Part shown: piece by piece, positions 52,481 through 63,425 of the stretch
Layout: every line of letters begins with the position of its first letter
Numbering within the stretch: position 1 is the stretch's first letter
NCBI RefSeq assembly: GCF_033115175.1
Contig: NC_084835.1
Span: 25,563,858 to 25,627,857, forward strand
Direction: 5' to 3'
Source of the DNA: Lepus europaeus
Taxonomy: Eukaryota; Chordata; Mammalia; Lagomorpha; Leporidae
Length of the DNA: 64,000 nucleotides
Position numbers and translations under genes: made by a program
The notes under the pieces: generated by a model
Told to the model about the DNA's origin: nothing
Seen by the model: only the letters and a program-made list of their open reading frames with translations
Databases searched by the model: none

Positions 52481-52910
52481 ACAGATCTGACCATGTCACT
52501 GTGCTCTTCCTTGGACGCTGGAATCCAGTCTCCGTGGCAGACACTAGGATGCGCCATGTTCTTAGCTCTGCTGCTGCTTCAGGCCCATTTCCTTTTCTTC
52601 TCCCATACTTCCTACTTAAGATTTAAAACTTCTTGAATTTCCTTAAAGCCACTCTGCTCTTTCTTGCACTGAGTCATTGTTCATGAAGTTCTCTATCTTT
52701 GAATTCCTCCTCAGTCACCCCTAGTCAGTACTTTTGCGTCTTTCCCCACTCCCTGAATACTGCCTAACTCTGGTTCTTTCCCAGAATCCACTGCAGGCCC
52801 CACTCTTCTTAATGCTTTTCACCTTTCTTTACCTGAAGTGATTTTGTGTCTTTGTGTCCCCAGTAGAGAGTAGTTATTTAAATGTTTGTTAAGCTAAACA
52901 GAATGTTTGG
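52481..52910 (+). mobile_element. L2 LINE fragment
   Basis: Ctgaccatgtcactgtgctc, tgcaccaaaccc-like text, ttaatgcttttcacctttc and tatttaaatgtttgttaagc are consistent with an L2 3' part. Diverged. Confidence 0.5.
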
Positions 52911-53097
52911 AGATGTGACTTTCTAGGAGCAACCTTTCCAGAGACCATCAAAACTTCACAGTAGTGGGCTGTTTGGTTAACAGCTTAGAGTGGGTGGAGA
53001 TCAGTTTCTAACCAGAAGGATGTAAACCATTTACTAACAAGAGGACTGAAGTTTTCCAGATTGAACTATCTTTGTAGAACCATTCTCCAGCTTTTTG

Positions 53098-53420
53098 TTT
53101 ATTTGTTTAATATTTATTTATTTACCTGAGAGCAGAGTTACAGAGAGAGGGAGAGACAGAGAGATCTTCTATCCGCTGCTTCACTCCCCAAATGGCTGCA
53201 ATGGCTGGAGCTTTGCTGATCTGTAGCCAGGAGCCAGGAACTTCCTCTGGTTCCACATGAGGGTACAGGGGCCCAAGCGCTTGGTCCATCTTCCACTGCT
53301 TTCCTAGGCCATAGCAGAGAGCTGGATCAGAAGAAGAGCATCCGGGACTAGAACTGGCGCCCATATGGGATGCCGGCGCCACAGGTGGAGGATTAATCTA
53401 CTGGGCCACATTGCCGACCC
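53098..53420 (-). mobile_element. CSINE, type B, minus
   Basis: Taatatttatttatttacctgagag tail, head ctactgggccacattgccgacccc. Near full length. Confidence 0.9.
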
Positions 53421-53533
53421 CAGCTTATTAAAATTGAATCTCTGAGTAGTACCCTATGAGGCTGCATCCTTAAATAATGACATTGGTTTTATATGATGTC
53501 TGAGCTTTCCAAGTATTGGTTCTCACTCCTTCC

Positions 53534-53787
53534 TTTTTAAGATTTATTTTATTTATTTGAAATAGTTACAGAGAGAGGTAGAGATCTTCCATTTTCTGGT
53601 TCTCTCCCCAAATGGCCGCAACGGCTGGAGCTGGGCCAATCTGAAGCCAGGACCCAGGAGTGTCTTCCGGGTCTCCCACTTGGGTGCCTACTTTCCCAGG
53701 CACGTTAGCAGGGACTTAAAGCGGCACCCATATGGGATGCTGGTGCTGCAGGCCCAGGCTTTAACCCACTGCGCCACAGCGCCAGCC
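53534..53787 (-). mobile_element. CSINE, type B, minus, internally deleted
   Basis: Tttaagatttattttatttatttg tail, head actgcgccacagcgccagcccc. Jumps from cttgggtg to cctactttcccagg near 53,688, losing about 45 bp. Flanks ctcactccttc / ctcactctttc. Confidence 0.9.
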
Positions 53788-54569
53788 CCCTCACTCTTTC
53801 TGTGAAGCTTCAGAGAACAACCTGATCCTAGACCTCAGAGCCTCTTTTTGTCTGGGAACAGAAAATGTGCATTTGGTGAAAGAACTTCCTGGTTTGCATG
53901 CCATGACCTTCACCCCACCCCACCCCACCCCACACAGTGTATTTGTCAGAAATCATCAGGGTCAGCAGTTAGAATGTAGTGATACCATAACATTGCTTTG
54001 CTGAGAAAGGTTTATTTTGTCTGTACCCCCTGTTTTTTTTTTATTTTTATTTTTTTAACTCTTCTGTGTGTAAGCATTTGATAGTACATTTTGTGAGTTT
54101 AACTGACCATTAAATCTGCAGATAATGAGTGTTGCCTCCCCCAGCACTGGAAAGGACACAGTGGTGGGAGGATTCCTTACTAGGAGGTAGAATATCAGCT
54201 TGTCTTCCACAGGTCACTGTCCCTTTGCTTTCACTAATGTTCCTCTCAAATAATTCCCTAAACATGCTTGTTTTTTTTTTTTTTTTTAATCTTCTTTTTA
54301 AAATCTTTTACTTCCTGTCAAGTTTAGACATAGCCTAGAGAGGGACTTGGGCTTTTTTTGGAAAGCAAAATTGAAGAAGTTATTGAGTTACTGTTAGGCT
54401 TTTCTGGATTTTGAGTCTGTTGGTTTGTAGCATCTTTATCCTGGTGTTAGTGGCGCGTGTAGATACCAGCCTTCTGAAATGTTTGAAGCTGCTGCCAGGG
54501 CCTGGTAAGGCCAGGAAATCTACAAATTAGGACTATCTTCCTCAAAATGAGGTAGACAAAATAAGGAAG
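53788..54569. other. Unique sequence
   Basis: Contains a short CCCCA repeat (53,911-53,935) and T runs near 54,030 and 54,270. No exon recognised. Confidence 0.4.
53911..53935 (+). repeat. (CCCCA)n simple repeat
   Basis: About four to five CCCCA units. Confidence 0.9.
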
Positions 54570-54870
54570 GTGCTGGCTTGGTGGTGTAGTGTGTAAAGCC
54601 ACTGTCTACAGTGCCAGCATCCCATATGGTTGCTGGTTCAAGTCCTGGCTGCTCCATTTCCAATTCAGCTCCCCGCTAATGGCCTAGGAAAAACAGCAGA
54701 AGATGGCCTAAGTGTTTACGCTGCTTCCAACCATGTGGGAGACCCGGATGAAGCTCCTGTTCCTGGTTTTAGCCTAGTCCAACCCTGGCTGTTGCGACCA
54801 TCTGGAGAGTGAACTAGCAGATGGAAGATCTCTTTCTCTCTCTGTTTCTCCTGCTCAGTAACTCTTATTT
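54570..54870 (+). mobile_element. CSINE, type B, left part
   Basis: Head aggtgctggcttggtggtgtagtg; body to tgctcagtaactcttattt, then interrupted. Tail at 55,203-55,238. Confidence 0.88.
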
Positions 54871-55202
54871 TTTTTTTTTTAATATTTTATTTACCTATTT
54901 GAGAGGCAGAGTTACAGACTGAGAGGGAGAGACAGAGAGAAAGATCTTCCTTCTGTTGGTTCACCCCTCCAAGTGGCCGAAGCGGCCGGAGCTACACTGA
55001 TCCGAAGTCAGGAGCCAGGAGCTTCTTCCTGGTCTCCATGCTGGTGCAGGGGCCCAAGCACTTGGACCATCTTCCACTGCCTTCCCAGGCCACAGCAGAG
55101 AGCTGGATTGGAAGAGGAGCAGCTAGGACTGGAACCAGTGCCCATATGGGATGCTGGTGCCTCAGCTGGAGGATTAACCTACTGTGCCATGGTGCCAGCC
55201 CC
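54871..55202 (-). mobile_element. CSINE, type B, minus, inside another SINE
   Basis: T run and aatattttatttacctatttgag, head actgtgccatggtgccagcccc. Perfect 17-bp target duplication ctcagtaactcttattt (54,854-54,870 / 55,203-55,219). Confidence 0.96.
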
Positions 55203-55238
55203 CTCAGTAACTCTTATTTACAAATAAATAAAGAAAAA
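55203..55238 (+). mobile_element. CSINE, type B, tail part
   Basis: Completes the copy begun at 54,570 (acaaataaataaag). Confidence 0.88.
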
Positions 55239-55240
55239 AT

Positions 55241-55497
55241 GAGACCAGTGCTGTGGTATAGAGGGTAAAGCTGCTGCCTGCAGCACCGGCATCCCATAAG
55301 AGCGTCAGTTCAAATTCTGGCTACTCCACTTCCAATCTAGCTCTCTGCTGTGGCCTGGGAAAGCAGTAGAAAATGGCCCAAGTCCTTGGGCCCCCACACC
55401 CTCATGGGAGACCCAGAAGAAACTCCTGGTTCCTGGTTTCAGATTCATGCAGCTCCAGCCATTGCTGCCATCTGGGGAGTGAACCAGCGCATGGAAG

Positions 55498-55532
<35 letters not shown>

Positions 55533-55588
55533 CTTCTGCCTCTCTGTAACTCTGCCTTTAAAATAAATAAATAAATAAATAAATCTTT
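55241..55588 (+). mobile_element. CSINE, type B
   Basis: Head gagaccagtgctgtggtatagagg; CT tract 55,501-55,528; tail of AAAT units. Its tail was the target of the next insertion. Confidence 0.91.
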
Positions 55589-55788
55589 TTTTTTTTTTTT
55601 TTTTGACAGGCAGAGTGGACAGTGAGAGAGACAGAGAGAAAGGTCTTCCTTTGCCGTTGGTTCACCCTCCAATGGCCGCCGCGGTTGGCGCGCTGCGGCT
55701 GGCGCACCGCGCTGATCCAAAGGCTGGAGCTACGCCGAACCGAAGCCAGGAGCCAGGTGCTTCTCCTGGTCTCCCATGGGGTGCAGGG
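55589..55788 (-). mobile_element. CSINE, type A, minus, 5'-truncated
   Basis: T run, gacaggcagagtggacag, then body to ctcccatggggtgcaggg with no head. Flanked by aataaataaatcttt on both sides (ending 55,588; 55,789-55,803). Around 55,722-55,745 it carries an extra type-B-like ggctggagctacgccgaa segment. Confidence 0.93.
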
Positions 55789-55805
55789 AATAAATAAATC
55801 TTTAA

Positions 55806-56143
55806 GGGCCGGCGCTGTGGCTCACTTGGCTAATCTTCCACCTGCGGCGCCAGCATCCCATATGGGCGCTGGGTTCTAGTCCCTGTTGCTCCTCTTCTAG
55901 TCCAGCTCTCTGCTGTGGCCCAGGAAGGCAGTGGAGGATGGCCCAAGTGCCTGGGCGCCTGCACCCGCATGCGAGACCAGGAGGAAGCACCTGGCTCCTG
56001 GCTTTGGTTCGGCGTAGCTCCAGCCTTAGCAGTCATTTGGGGAGTGAACCAATGGAAGGAAGACCTTTCTGTCTCTCACTGTCTGTAATTCTACCTGTCA
56101 AATAAATTTTAAAAATTATTAAAAAAAAAAAAGAAAGAAATAA
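55806..56143 (+). mobile_element. CSINE, A/B mosaic
   Basis: Head gggccggcgctgtggctcacttgg is type A-like, but gcatcccatatgggcgc (type B) precedes gggttctagtccc (type A). Tail acctgtcaaataaattt also mixes both. An intermediate or recombinant subfamily. Confidence 0.88.
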
Positions 56144-56215
56144 AGCAAGGTACACTTCACTCTGGGCCAAAGGAGAATGCATTAGATTTGAAGTCCTCCA
56201 TTAGATGTAACTGAA

Positions 56216-56540
56216 GGGGCTGGTGCTGTGGCGCAGCAGGTTAAAGCCCTGACCTGAAGCGCCGCATCCATTATGGGCACCGGTTCTACTCCTGGCTGCT
56301 CCTCTTCTGATCAAGCTCTTTGTTATGGCCTGGGATAGCAGTAAAAGATGGCCCAAGTCCTTGGACCCCTGCACCCACATGGGAGACCTGGAAGAAGTTC
56401 CTGGCTCCTGACTTCGGATCAGCGCAGCTCCAGCTGTTGCAGCTATCTGGGGAGTGAACCACTTGGTTAAAGACCTCTCTCTGTCTCTACCTCTCTCTGT
56501 AACTCTTTCAAATAAATAAAATAAATCTTAAAAAAAAAAA
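56216..56540 (+). mobile_element. CSINE, type B
   Basis: Head ggggctggtgctgtggcgcagcagg; tail ctttcaaataaataaaataaatc. Flanks agatgtaactgaa (56,203) / agatctaactaaa (56,542). Confidence 0.92.
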
Positions 56541-56763
56541 AAGATCTAACTAAAAATAGGAGGTTGTTACATAGAATGCAAAATGAGGAGTTAGGAATGA
56601 AGGGACTGGAGGGACTGGATAAAAAGTGTAAGATGAGCTCTTGGAGCCTGCTGTTTCCATTTAGTTCTGTAAAGAACGTTCATTAGTAATATTAAGAGTC
56701 AGCAGAGTATAGACATTGGCTTATTGGCTAAACTAGATATATAGCTTATTGAAACTACTTCAA

Positions 56764-57083
56764 GGAGCTGGTGCTGTGGCATAGCAGGTAAAGCCACCGC
56801 CTTCAGTGCTGGCATCCCAAATGGGTGCTGGTTTGAGTCCTGTCTGGTCCACTTCTGATCCAGTTCTCTACTGTGGCCTGGGAAAGCAGTGGATGGTGGC
56901 TCATGTCCTTGGCACCTTGCACCCACATGGGAGACCCAGAAGAAGCTCCTGGCTCTTGGCTTCAGATTGGTGCAGCTCTGGCCATTGCTGCCAATTGGGG
57001 AATGAACCAGTGGATTGAAGACCTATCTCTGCCTCTCCTTCTCTCTGTGTTAACTCCAACTTTCAAATAAATAAATCTTTAAA
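56764..57083 (+). mobile_element. CSINE, type B
   Basis: Head aggagctggtgctgtggcatagcagg; tail actttcaaataaataaatc. Confidence 0.92.
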
Positions 57084-57410
57084 AAGCCAGTGACATAGTT
57101 TTTAAAAAAACTACTTCTGAAGTTCATATAATTGGGTGGGATAGTGGAGGGTGGAAAGAGTTAAGAGAGGGCAGTCACTTATGTACTTAGTATAGGAAAA
57201 TTTCAACATGAGAGTTATAAGTGAATCTTATGTTTTATGGAAAGCACTAGTTTTTAGCTGTACAAGTTACATTTTTAAAAAATTTTTTTCTGTGATGCTG
57301 AGCTAACAGAACTCACCAGTGCATGCCTGGACCTACAGGGCTTGGGCCCTCCTACTTCCTGAGGTTTTGAGTTCATATGTTTTTGATGTGATTTGATGTG
57401 AAGTGTAAAG
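57084..57410. other. Unique sequence
   Basis: Nothing recognised except a possible worn SINE scrap near 57,280-57,340. Confidence 0.35.
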
Positions 57411-57545
57411 ACAGTGAAATAGAGACAGAGAGATCTTCTGTCAGTTGGTTCATTCAAATGCTAGTAGTGGCAGGGGCAGGCCTTTGGCTCAAGTCTGGAG
57501 CCATGGATGGGAACTCACTGTCTCTCTCAAATAAAAATTAAGAAA
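57411..57545 (-). mobile_element. CSINE remnant, minus, uncertain
   Basis: Agacagagagatcttctgtcagttggttcattc is the 3' part of a minus SINE; it soon loses similarity and meets a plus-like tail ctctctcaaataaaaatt. Confidence 0.5.
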
Positions 57546-57988
57546 AAGAGAAAACTGTACTGTTTGCCTACTATATGTGTGTGTGTTGAAATAATTTTGT
57601 TCTCTTCATAATGATGTTGTACCTTATTGGTTTATTAGTTTGGTGTTTAACAAATATGTCTTTAGTAAATTATTTCACAACAACAAAAGCAGCTTTTCAT
57701 TTGAGGATCATGTGTTTGATTCCTTTCTACAAGTCCAAATGAGGGAAGTCTGTTTCTTCCCATTTTGTTGATGACAATGGAGAGTATTTGGCTCCTGAAA
57801 TGTGTGTGTAGACCTTAGAGCAAAGGGGGTTTTCACTCCTGTACACTAGTCAGTCTAATTACTAGTCCTCAGATGCTTTAGGAAGCCTGTATGAATTGCC
57901 AGAATTGAGTGTAAGGAACATACTGCATAGTTATTGTAAATAATACTTTTTAAAAACTACACTTCTAAATTGATATTAACTGCATAAA
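57546..57988. other. Unique AT-rich sequence
   Basis: No repeat or exon recognised. Confidence 0.4.
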
Positions 57989-58279
57989 GGTTTTTTTAAA
58001 AAAATTATTTATTTATTTATTTGAAATGCAGAGTTATAGAGAGGCAGAGGCAGAGAAAGAAGTCTTCCATCCACTGGTTCACTCCCCAGATGGCCACAAC
58101 GGTCAGAGCTGTGCTGGCCAGGAGCTTCTTCCGGGTCTCCCATGTGGGTGCAGGGGCCCAAGGACTTGGGCCATCTTATACTGTTTTCCCCGGGCTATAG
58201 CAGAGAGCTGGATTGGAAGTGAAGCAGCCAGGACTCGAACCGGCACCCGTATGGGATGCCAGCACTGCAGGCAGCAGCT
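57989..58279 (-). mobile_element. CSINE, type B, minus
   Basis: Aaaaaaattatttatttatttatttg tail, body ccatccactggttcactcccc; head cut off after gcactgcaggcagcag. Confidence 0.88.
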
Positions 58280-58282
58280 GCA

Positions 58283-58285
58283 GTG

Positions 58286-58321
<36 letters not shown>

Positions 58322-58395
58322 TTTGCCAGGCAGAGTTAGACAGTGAGAGAGAGAGAGTTATAGATAATAAGAGAGAGAGAGAGAGAGAGAGAGTT
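58283..58395 (-). mobile_element. CSINE, minus, tail-side fragment
   Basis: CTTTT/T run, gccaggcagagttagacagtgag, then GA tract with a tatagataata interruption; the body is absent. Confidence 0.8.
58371..58393. repeat. (GA)n microsatellite
   Basis: About 11 GA units at the end of the SINE fragment. Confidence 0.85.
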
Positions 58396-58399
58396 TATT

Positions 58400-58800
58400 T
58401 TCTGTATTGCTCTTTCATCCAACCACTTTACTGACTTCACCCATGTTCCTAGGTTTGTCTGTATATTTTCTCTTTGGGGAAAAATATAATCTTGACTGCA
58501 GACATTTTTTTCTTTGTTCTAGTTTGTATGCTTTTTGTTGTTGTCTTTTTTTAGAATCTCTAATTTGTTGATAGTGTGCAGCCTTGTCTTGTTCCTGAAT
58601 TTAAAGGGCTGCTCCCAATGTTTCGTAAGAAGTGTGACCGGTGCTTCTGGTAGATGCCCTGTATCTCTTTCTAGGTTGCTAAAAATTTGTTTTTGTAATC
58701 ATGAATGGGTTTTGTATTTTATCAAAGCCCTTTTTTTCATCTTTTGAATTAGTTCTATGTCACCTATTCCACTAACTGGTAGTTCTATTATAATATTTAA
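58400..58800 (-). mobile_element. Old L1 ORF2 fragment, antisense
   Basis: Gtagatgccctgtatc, gttgctaaaaatttg, aatcatgaatgggttttgtattttatcaaagcc recall the reversed L1 reverse-transcriptase-domain region. No open frame. Confidence 0.6.
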
Positions 58801-58876
58801 AGAGTCTCAGCCTATTGACTCTTGCTTCTGTTTGATTAGTTGATTAGTCCCTCCTGTGTTTGAAAGACTATCTGTA

Positions 58877-59191
58877 GGGCCGGCACTGCGGCTCACTAGG
58901 CTAATCCTCCGCCTGTAGCGCCAGCACCTTAGGTTCTAGTCCTGGTCAGGGTACCAGATTCTGTCCCGGTTGCTCCTCTTCCAGTCCAGCTCTCTGCTGT
59001 GGCCCGGGAGGGCAGTGGAGGATGGCCCAAGTGCTTGGGCCCTGCACCCGCATGGGAGACCAGGAGAAGCACCTAGCTCCTGGCTTCGGATCAGTGTGGT
59101 GTGCCGGCCACAGCGCGCCGGCTGCAGCGGCCATTGCTGGGTGAACCAACAGCAAAGGAAGACCTTTCTCTCTCTCTCACTGTCCACTCAG
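58877..59191 (+). mobile_element. CSINE, type A, lacking its poly(A)
   Basis: Head gggccggcactgcggctcactagg to ctcactgtccactcag. In place of tgcctgtcAAAA there is a long T run followed by ggacaggca, an inverted tail. Confidence 0.9.
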
Positions 59192-59228
59192 TCTTTTTTT
59201 TTTTTTTTTTTTTTTTTTCTTGGACAGG
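59192..59228 (-). mobile_element. Inverted SINE tail
   Basis: Poly(T) then cttggacaggca, the reverse complement of a SINE 3' end. Flanks atctgtagg at 58,869-58,877 and 59,230-59,238 look like a target duplication around the whole unit. Confidence 0.65.
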
Positions 59229-59790
59229 CAATCTGTAGGCGATGTGTGTTGGGGGAGGTGGGTGAGGGGAGCAGGGGGTACTTGATTCAGTTATGTCTCA
59301 GCGTCGTTTTTGCATTTGCTGCTAGGCAACCAAAAGTGTATCTTTTGCCTATAACCACTTTAGTTTTAGTTAATTTCTTGGACCATGTGGGAAAGTATGA
59401 ATTTAAACTTCACACTGGTTGAGGGCTGACTGATGGTTACAGACTCCCACTGGCTACCTGTTTTCCCTCTTTCCACCTAGATTGAAACAAGTTTTTATGC
59501 TGTCTTTTGTGTTGGTGAACAGATATTTTTCTAGTCCACTCTTTAGAGTGTAGCTCTTCAAGGTCCTGGCTGTATATTGTGGTCACAGTCACTTCTTTTT
59601 AGTTTCTTTGAGCTCAAGGCATTATCTCTTATTTTTCATTTTTTCCCCAGGATTGTCATCTTCTTTCCCCAGAACTACTGCAGCATATACTCTCTAGAGT
59701 ATTGGTCTGTGTTTTCAGTTTGTTTTTCATTCTTGGTCCTTGGGGATTTCTGTTATCTTTTTGTGAGCACAGCTTTGTATTTAAAAAGAA
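59229..59790. other. Unique sequence
   Basis: No exon or repeat recognised. Confidence 0.4.
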
Positions 59791-59796
59791 TACTTG

Positions 59797-60142
59797 GTAC
59801 CGGCGCTGCGGCTCACTAGGCTAATCCTCCGCCTTGCGGCGCTGGCACACCCGGTTCTAGTCCTGGTTGGGGTGCCGGATTCTGTCCCGGTTGCCCCCCT
59901 TCCAGGCCAGCTCTCTGCTGTGGCCCGGGAGTGCAGTGGACGATGGCCCAAGTGCTTGGGCCCTGCACCCCATGGGAGACCAGGAGAAGCACCTGGCTCC
60001 TGCCATCGGATCAGCACAGTGCGCCGGCTGCAGTGCGCTGGCCGTGGCAGCCATTGGAGGGTGAACCAACGGCAAAGGAAGACCTTTCTTTCTCTCACTG
60101 TCCACTCTGCCTGTCAAAAAAAAAAAAAAAAGAAAGAAAGAA
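59797..60142 (+). mobile_element. CSINE, type A
   Basis: Head ggtaccggcgctgcggctcactagg; tail cctgtc plus A and AAAG units. Flanks aaagaatacttggta (59,785) / agagaatacttagta (60,143). Confidence 0.94.
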
Positions 60143-60286
60143 AGAGAATACTTAGTATAGTTCTATTCATACTTTTGGGTGTTTTTCTGTGTAAGAATTT
60201 GGAGGAACTCTTTCCTTCCAAGCTGGAAGTCCTTGTCTGTCTTGTACTTTTTTCATTGTGTTGCTATCTTGTTGCTTCTCTCTCTT

Positions 60287-60600
60287 TCTTTCTAAAAGAT
60301 TTATTTACTTATTTATTAGGTGGTTATAGAGACAGAGATTTTCCACCTGCTGGTTTACTCCTCAAATGATTGCAATGGCTGGACCTGGGCCTATGCCAGG
60401 CCGAAGCCAGGAGCCTGGAACTCCATCCAGGTCTCCAGTGTGGGTGCAAGGATCCAAGCACTTGGATCATCTTCCGCTGCTTTCCCATACATTAGCAGGG
60501 AGCTGAATTGGAAGTGGAAAACTGGAACTTAAACTGGCACTCATATGGGATCCTGGTGTCACAAGCAGCAGCTTAACCTGCTGCGCCACAATACTGGCTT
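60287..60600 (-). mobile_element. CSINE, older, minus
   Basis: Tctaaaagatttatttacttatttattagg tail, head cctgctgcgccacaatactgg. Confidence 0.87.
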
Positions 60601-60626
60601 CTCATTGGTTTCTGCCATATAGGTTT

Positions 60627-60974
60627 TTTTTTTTTTTTTTAGAAGATTTATTTATTTACTTTAAAGAGTTATGCAGACAGAGAAGGAGAGGTAGAGGTAG
60701 AGAGAGAGAGAGAGAGGTCTTCCATCTGCTGGTTCACTCCCCAGTTGGCCGCAACGGCCAGAGCTGCGCTGATCCGAAGCCAGGAGCCAGGAGCTTTATT
60801 CTGGGTCTCCCACATGGGTGCAGGGGCCCAAGGACTTGGGCCATTCTTTACTGCTTTCCCAGGCTATTGCAGAGATCTGGATTGGAAGTGGAGCAGCCAG
60901 GACTCGAACCGGCGCCATATGGGATGCTGGCACTGCAGGCAGTGGCTTTACTCACTACGCCACCATGGTGGCCC
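60627..60974 (-). mobile_element. CSINE, type B, minus
   Basis: T run, gaagatttatttatttactttaaag, GA tract, head cactacgccaccatggtggcccc. Target duplication ctgccatataggttt (60,612) / ctgccatttagtttt (60,977). Confidence 0.93.
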
Positions 60975-61339
60975 CCTCTGCCATTTAGTTTTAGAGTTGT
61001 TGATTTGGAATCTTTCTTTGATGCTGTCCTGCTTTCATGATTCTGGTATACCCAGTGTTTAACTACTCCCTCTCAGTATTTTTTTCTTTTATAAAAATTT
61101 CTTTTGCATAGAATATTTTTATAGAAACTTGCAGCAAAAGTAGAATCAGCAGGGAAGCTGTAAAAATGACACATTTAATCTTGGTTTTTGTTACTTCTGA
61201 AATCTGAAATGAGATGGATGTATTTTGTAGCTGTTGATCAAGGTAACAGAAACACTAAAGGCAATTGTAAATCTGTGTGGGTCCCTTTATGTAACATTTT
61301 AAAAAACTGTATCCAAGCTCAAAATAGATAATTATATTC
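60975..61339. other. Unique sequence
   Basis: Nothing recognised. Confidence 0.4.
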
Positions 61340-61674
61340 CTTTTTTTTTTTAAATGATTATGTTTTTATTTGAAAGAGTTACACAGAGAGAGAAGGAGAG
61401 GCAGAGAGAGAGAGAGGTCTTCCATCTGCTAATTCACTCCCCAGTTGGCTCCAACAGCCACAGCTGTGCCGATCCAGAGTCAGGAGCCAGGAGCTTCTTC
61501 AGGGTCTCCCACGCAGGTGCAGGGGCCCAAGCACTTGGGCCATCTTGCTCTGCTTTCCCAGGCCACAGCAGAGAGCTGGATCCGAAGTGGAGTAGCCAGG
61601 ACTTGAGCTGGCGCCTATAAGGGATGCTGGCACTGCGGGTGGTGGCTCTTACCTGCTATGCCATGGTGCTGGCC
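61340..61674 (-). mobile_element. CSINE, type B, minus
   Basis: T run, aaatgattatgtttttatttgaaag, head cctgctatgccatggtgctggccc. Confidence 0.92.
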
Positions 61675-61686
61675 CCTGTATAGTAT

Positions 61687-62047
61687 TTTTTTTTTTAAGA
61701 TTTTATATATTTATTTATTTGAGAGGTAGAGTTATACACAGAAAGAGAGGGAGAGACAGAGAGAAAGGTTTTCTATCCGCTGGCTTTCTCCCCAAATGAA
61801 CGCAATAGCCAGAGCTGAGCTGATCTGAAGCCAGGAGCCAGGAATTCTTCCGGGTCTCACAGGCAGGTACAGGGGTCCAAGCATTTGGGCCATCTTCTGA
61901 CTCCTTTCCCAGGCCATAGCAGAGAGCTGGATTGGAAGAGGAGCAGCTGGGACACAAACTGGCGCCCATATGGGATGCCAGTGCCATAGGCGGATGCTCA
62001 ATCTACCACACCACAGTATATATAGTTTATATAGTATACTATGGCCC
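61687..62047 (-). mobile_element. CSINE, type B, minus, with TATATAG insert in head
   Basis: T run, aagattttatatatttatttatttgag, head ctaccacaccacag, then about 30 bp of TATATAG-type sequence before tggcccc. Flanks tatagtatt (61,679) / tatatagtatt (62,053). Confidence 0.9.
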
Positions 62048-62050
62048 CAG

Positions 62051-63116
62051 TTTATATAGTATTAAATCAAAATCTAAGTGGAGGCCTGCCCAATATGTCA
62101 TAGAAAAGCTAGTGCAAAAATAACTTTCATTAAGAGGATTGATCCCTTAAAATGGGGATGTTTGAATATGAAGATGCCCTTTTTTTAGAATTGCTATGGA
62201 CGCCCAAGTTTTTTGTCTTTAGTTATTGCAAGAGGTGATGAGACTGTAGAAACTGCTGTGGTGTGGGGTGTTCAGTAGGATGGCCGGGTGGCAGTTTCCG
62301 GCCCTGGCTTAGAATGCTCTGCAGCTGTCACCATTGACTTAGCTGGGTCTTTTGTTCAGCTACACTGTTACGTAACAGTGAGTTATGCTCCTAATTCTTG
62401 TATACTGTGGTGAGCAGGAGGGAGGATTATCTCTTTGTCATGTCCTTTTTCTAGTTCTCACTCCTCTTTCTGTTTTTGGACACTTTCGTTTTGGCTTCAG
62501 TGCTGGGGGAAATGACCACTTAGGATTCACAAGAATATTTAATAACTATTTGTTGACTGAATGAGCAGAGGATTGGAACTTCATTAACCCTGGAGTTAAC
62601 CCTGGACTCCTACAAGCCTGGAGTCTTTGCCCTTGAGATTTGGCAGTTATCTCTAGGTGTTCCACTTTCATTCTCTGCTCTCAGTTGGCTAGATTGTCTT
62701 AGACAGTGGTTGCCAACTGTTGTGGGTTGGCATAGTGAGCACTGATGAGGCAAGGGTTTGAGGTTTCATTCTAGGGTACTTTCTTGCTCTGGTTAGAAGG
62801 CAGGCAGGCCACCCCAGCTAGTATTCTTAGCTGCACTGGGATGAATGAGTGTCCTTGGGTAAGCGTGTTCAGGGCAGATGGTTAGTGTAATTAGGAAAGA
62901 AAATGCATTGTAAATTTCCTGATGGGATAATAGTGCTGTCTTTCATATTTGTATTAGAAGTATAATTTTATATTGTGTTTAAATTTGATTTGGTATTGAT
63001 AGTTATTCAAGTGATACAGACTTCTTTGGTGTTCAAAAATTACATTTTTGGTATTCTTCCTCTTTCAGAGTCATAGTCTTATTGCTTTTTGCTCTACATC
63101 TGAGTTTTTTTTACTG
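62051..63116. other. Unique sequence
   Basis: About 1 kb. An L2-like 3' end (tttaataactatttgttgactgaatgag) may lie at 62,530-62,565. No exon recognised. Confidence 0.4.
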
Positions 63117-63128
63117 AAGCATGCATTT

Positions 63129-63425
63129 TTTTAAAAAAAAAGATTTTATTTATTTGAAAGGTAGAGAGAGAGAGAACACAATCTTCTATCCACTGATTCA
63201 CTCCTCAAAAGGCTGCAGCAACTAAGGCTGCATCAGACTGAAGCCAGTAGCCTGGAGCTCCATCTCTGTCCCCCATGTCACTGGCAGAGGCCTAAGCACT
63301 TGGACCATCTTCTGCTACTTTGTCAGGAGCATTAAAAGGAAACTGGATCAGAAGCAGAGCACCTGGGACTTGAACAAGTGCTGGTGTTGCAGGTAGTGAC
63401 TTAACCTGCTGTGCCACAATGCTGG
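63129..63425 (-). mobile_element. CSINE, older, minus
   Basis: Ttaaaaaaaaagattttatttatttgaaagg tail, head cctgctgtgccacaatgctgg. Target duplication aagcatgcattt (63,117-63,128) / aggcatgcattt (63,426-63,437). Confidence 0.92.

Noticed and set aside
59794..60369. 191-codon plus-strand ORF
   Set aside because: Mostly type A SINE and its tail, continuing into another SINE.
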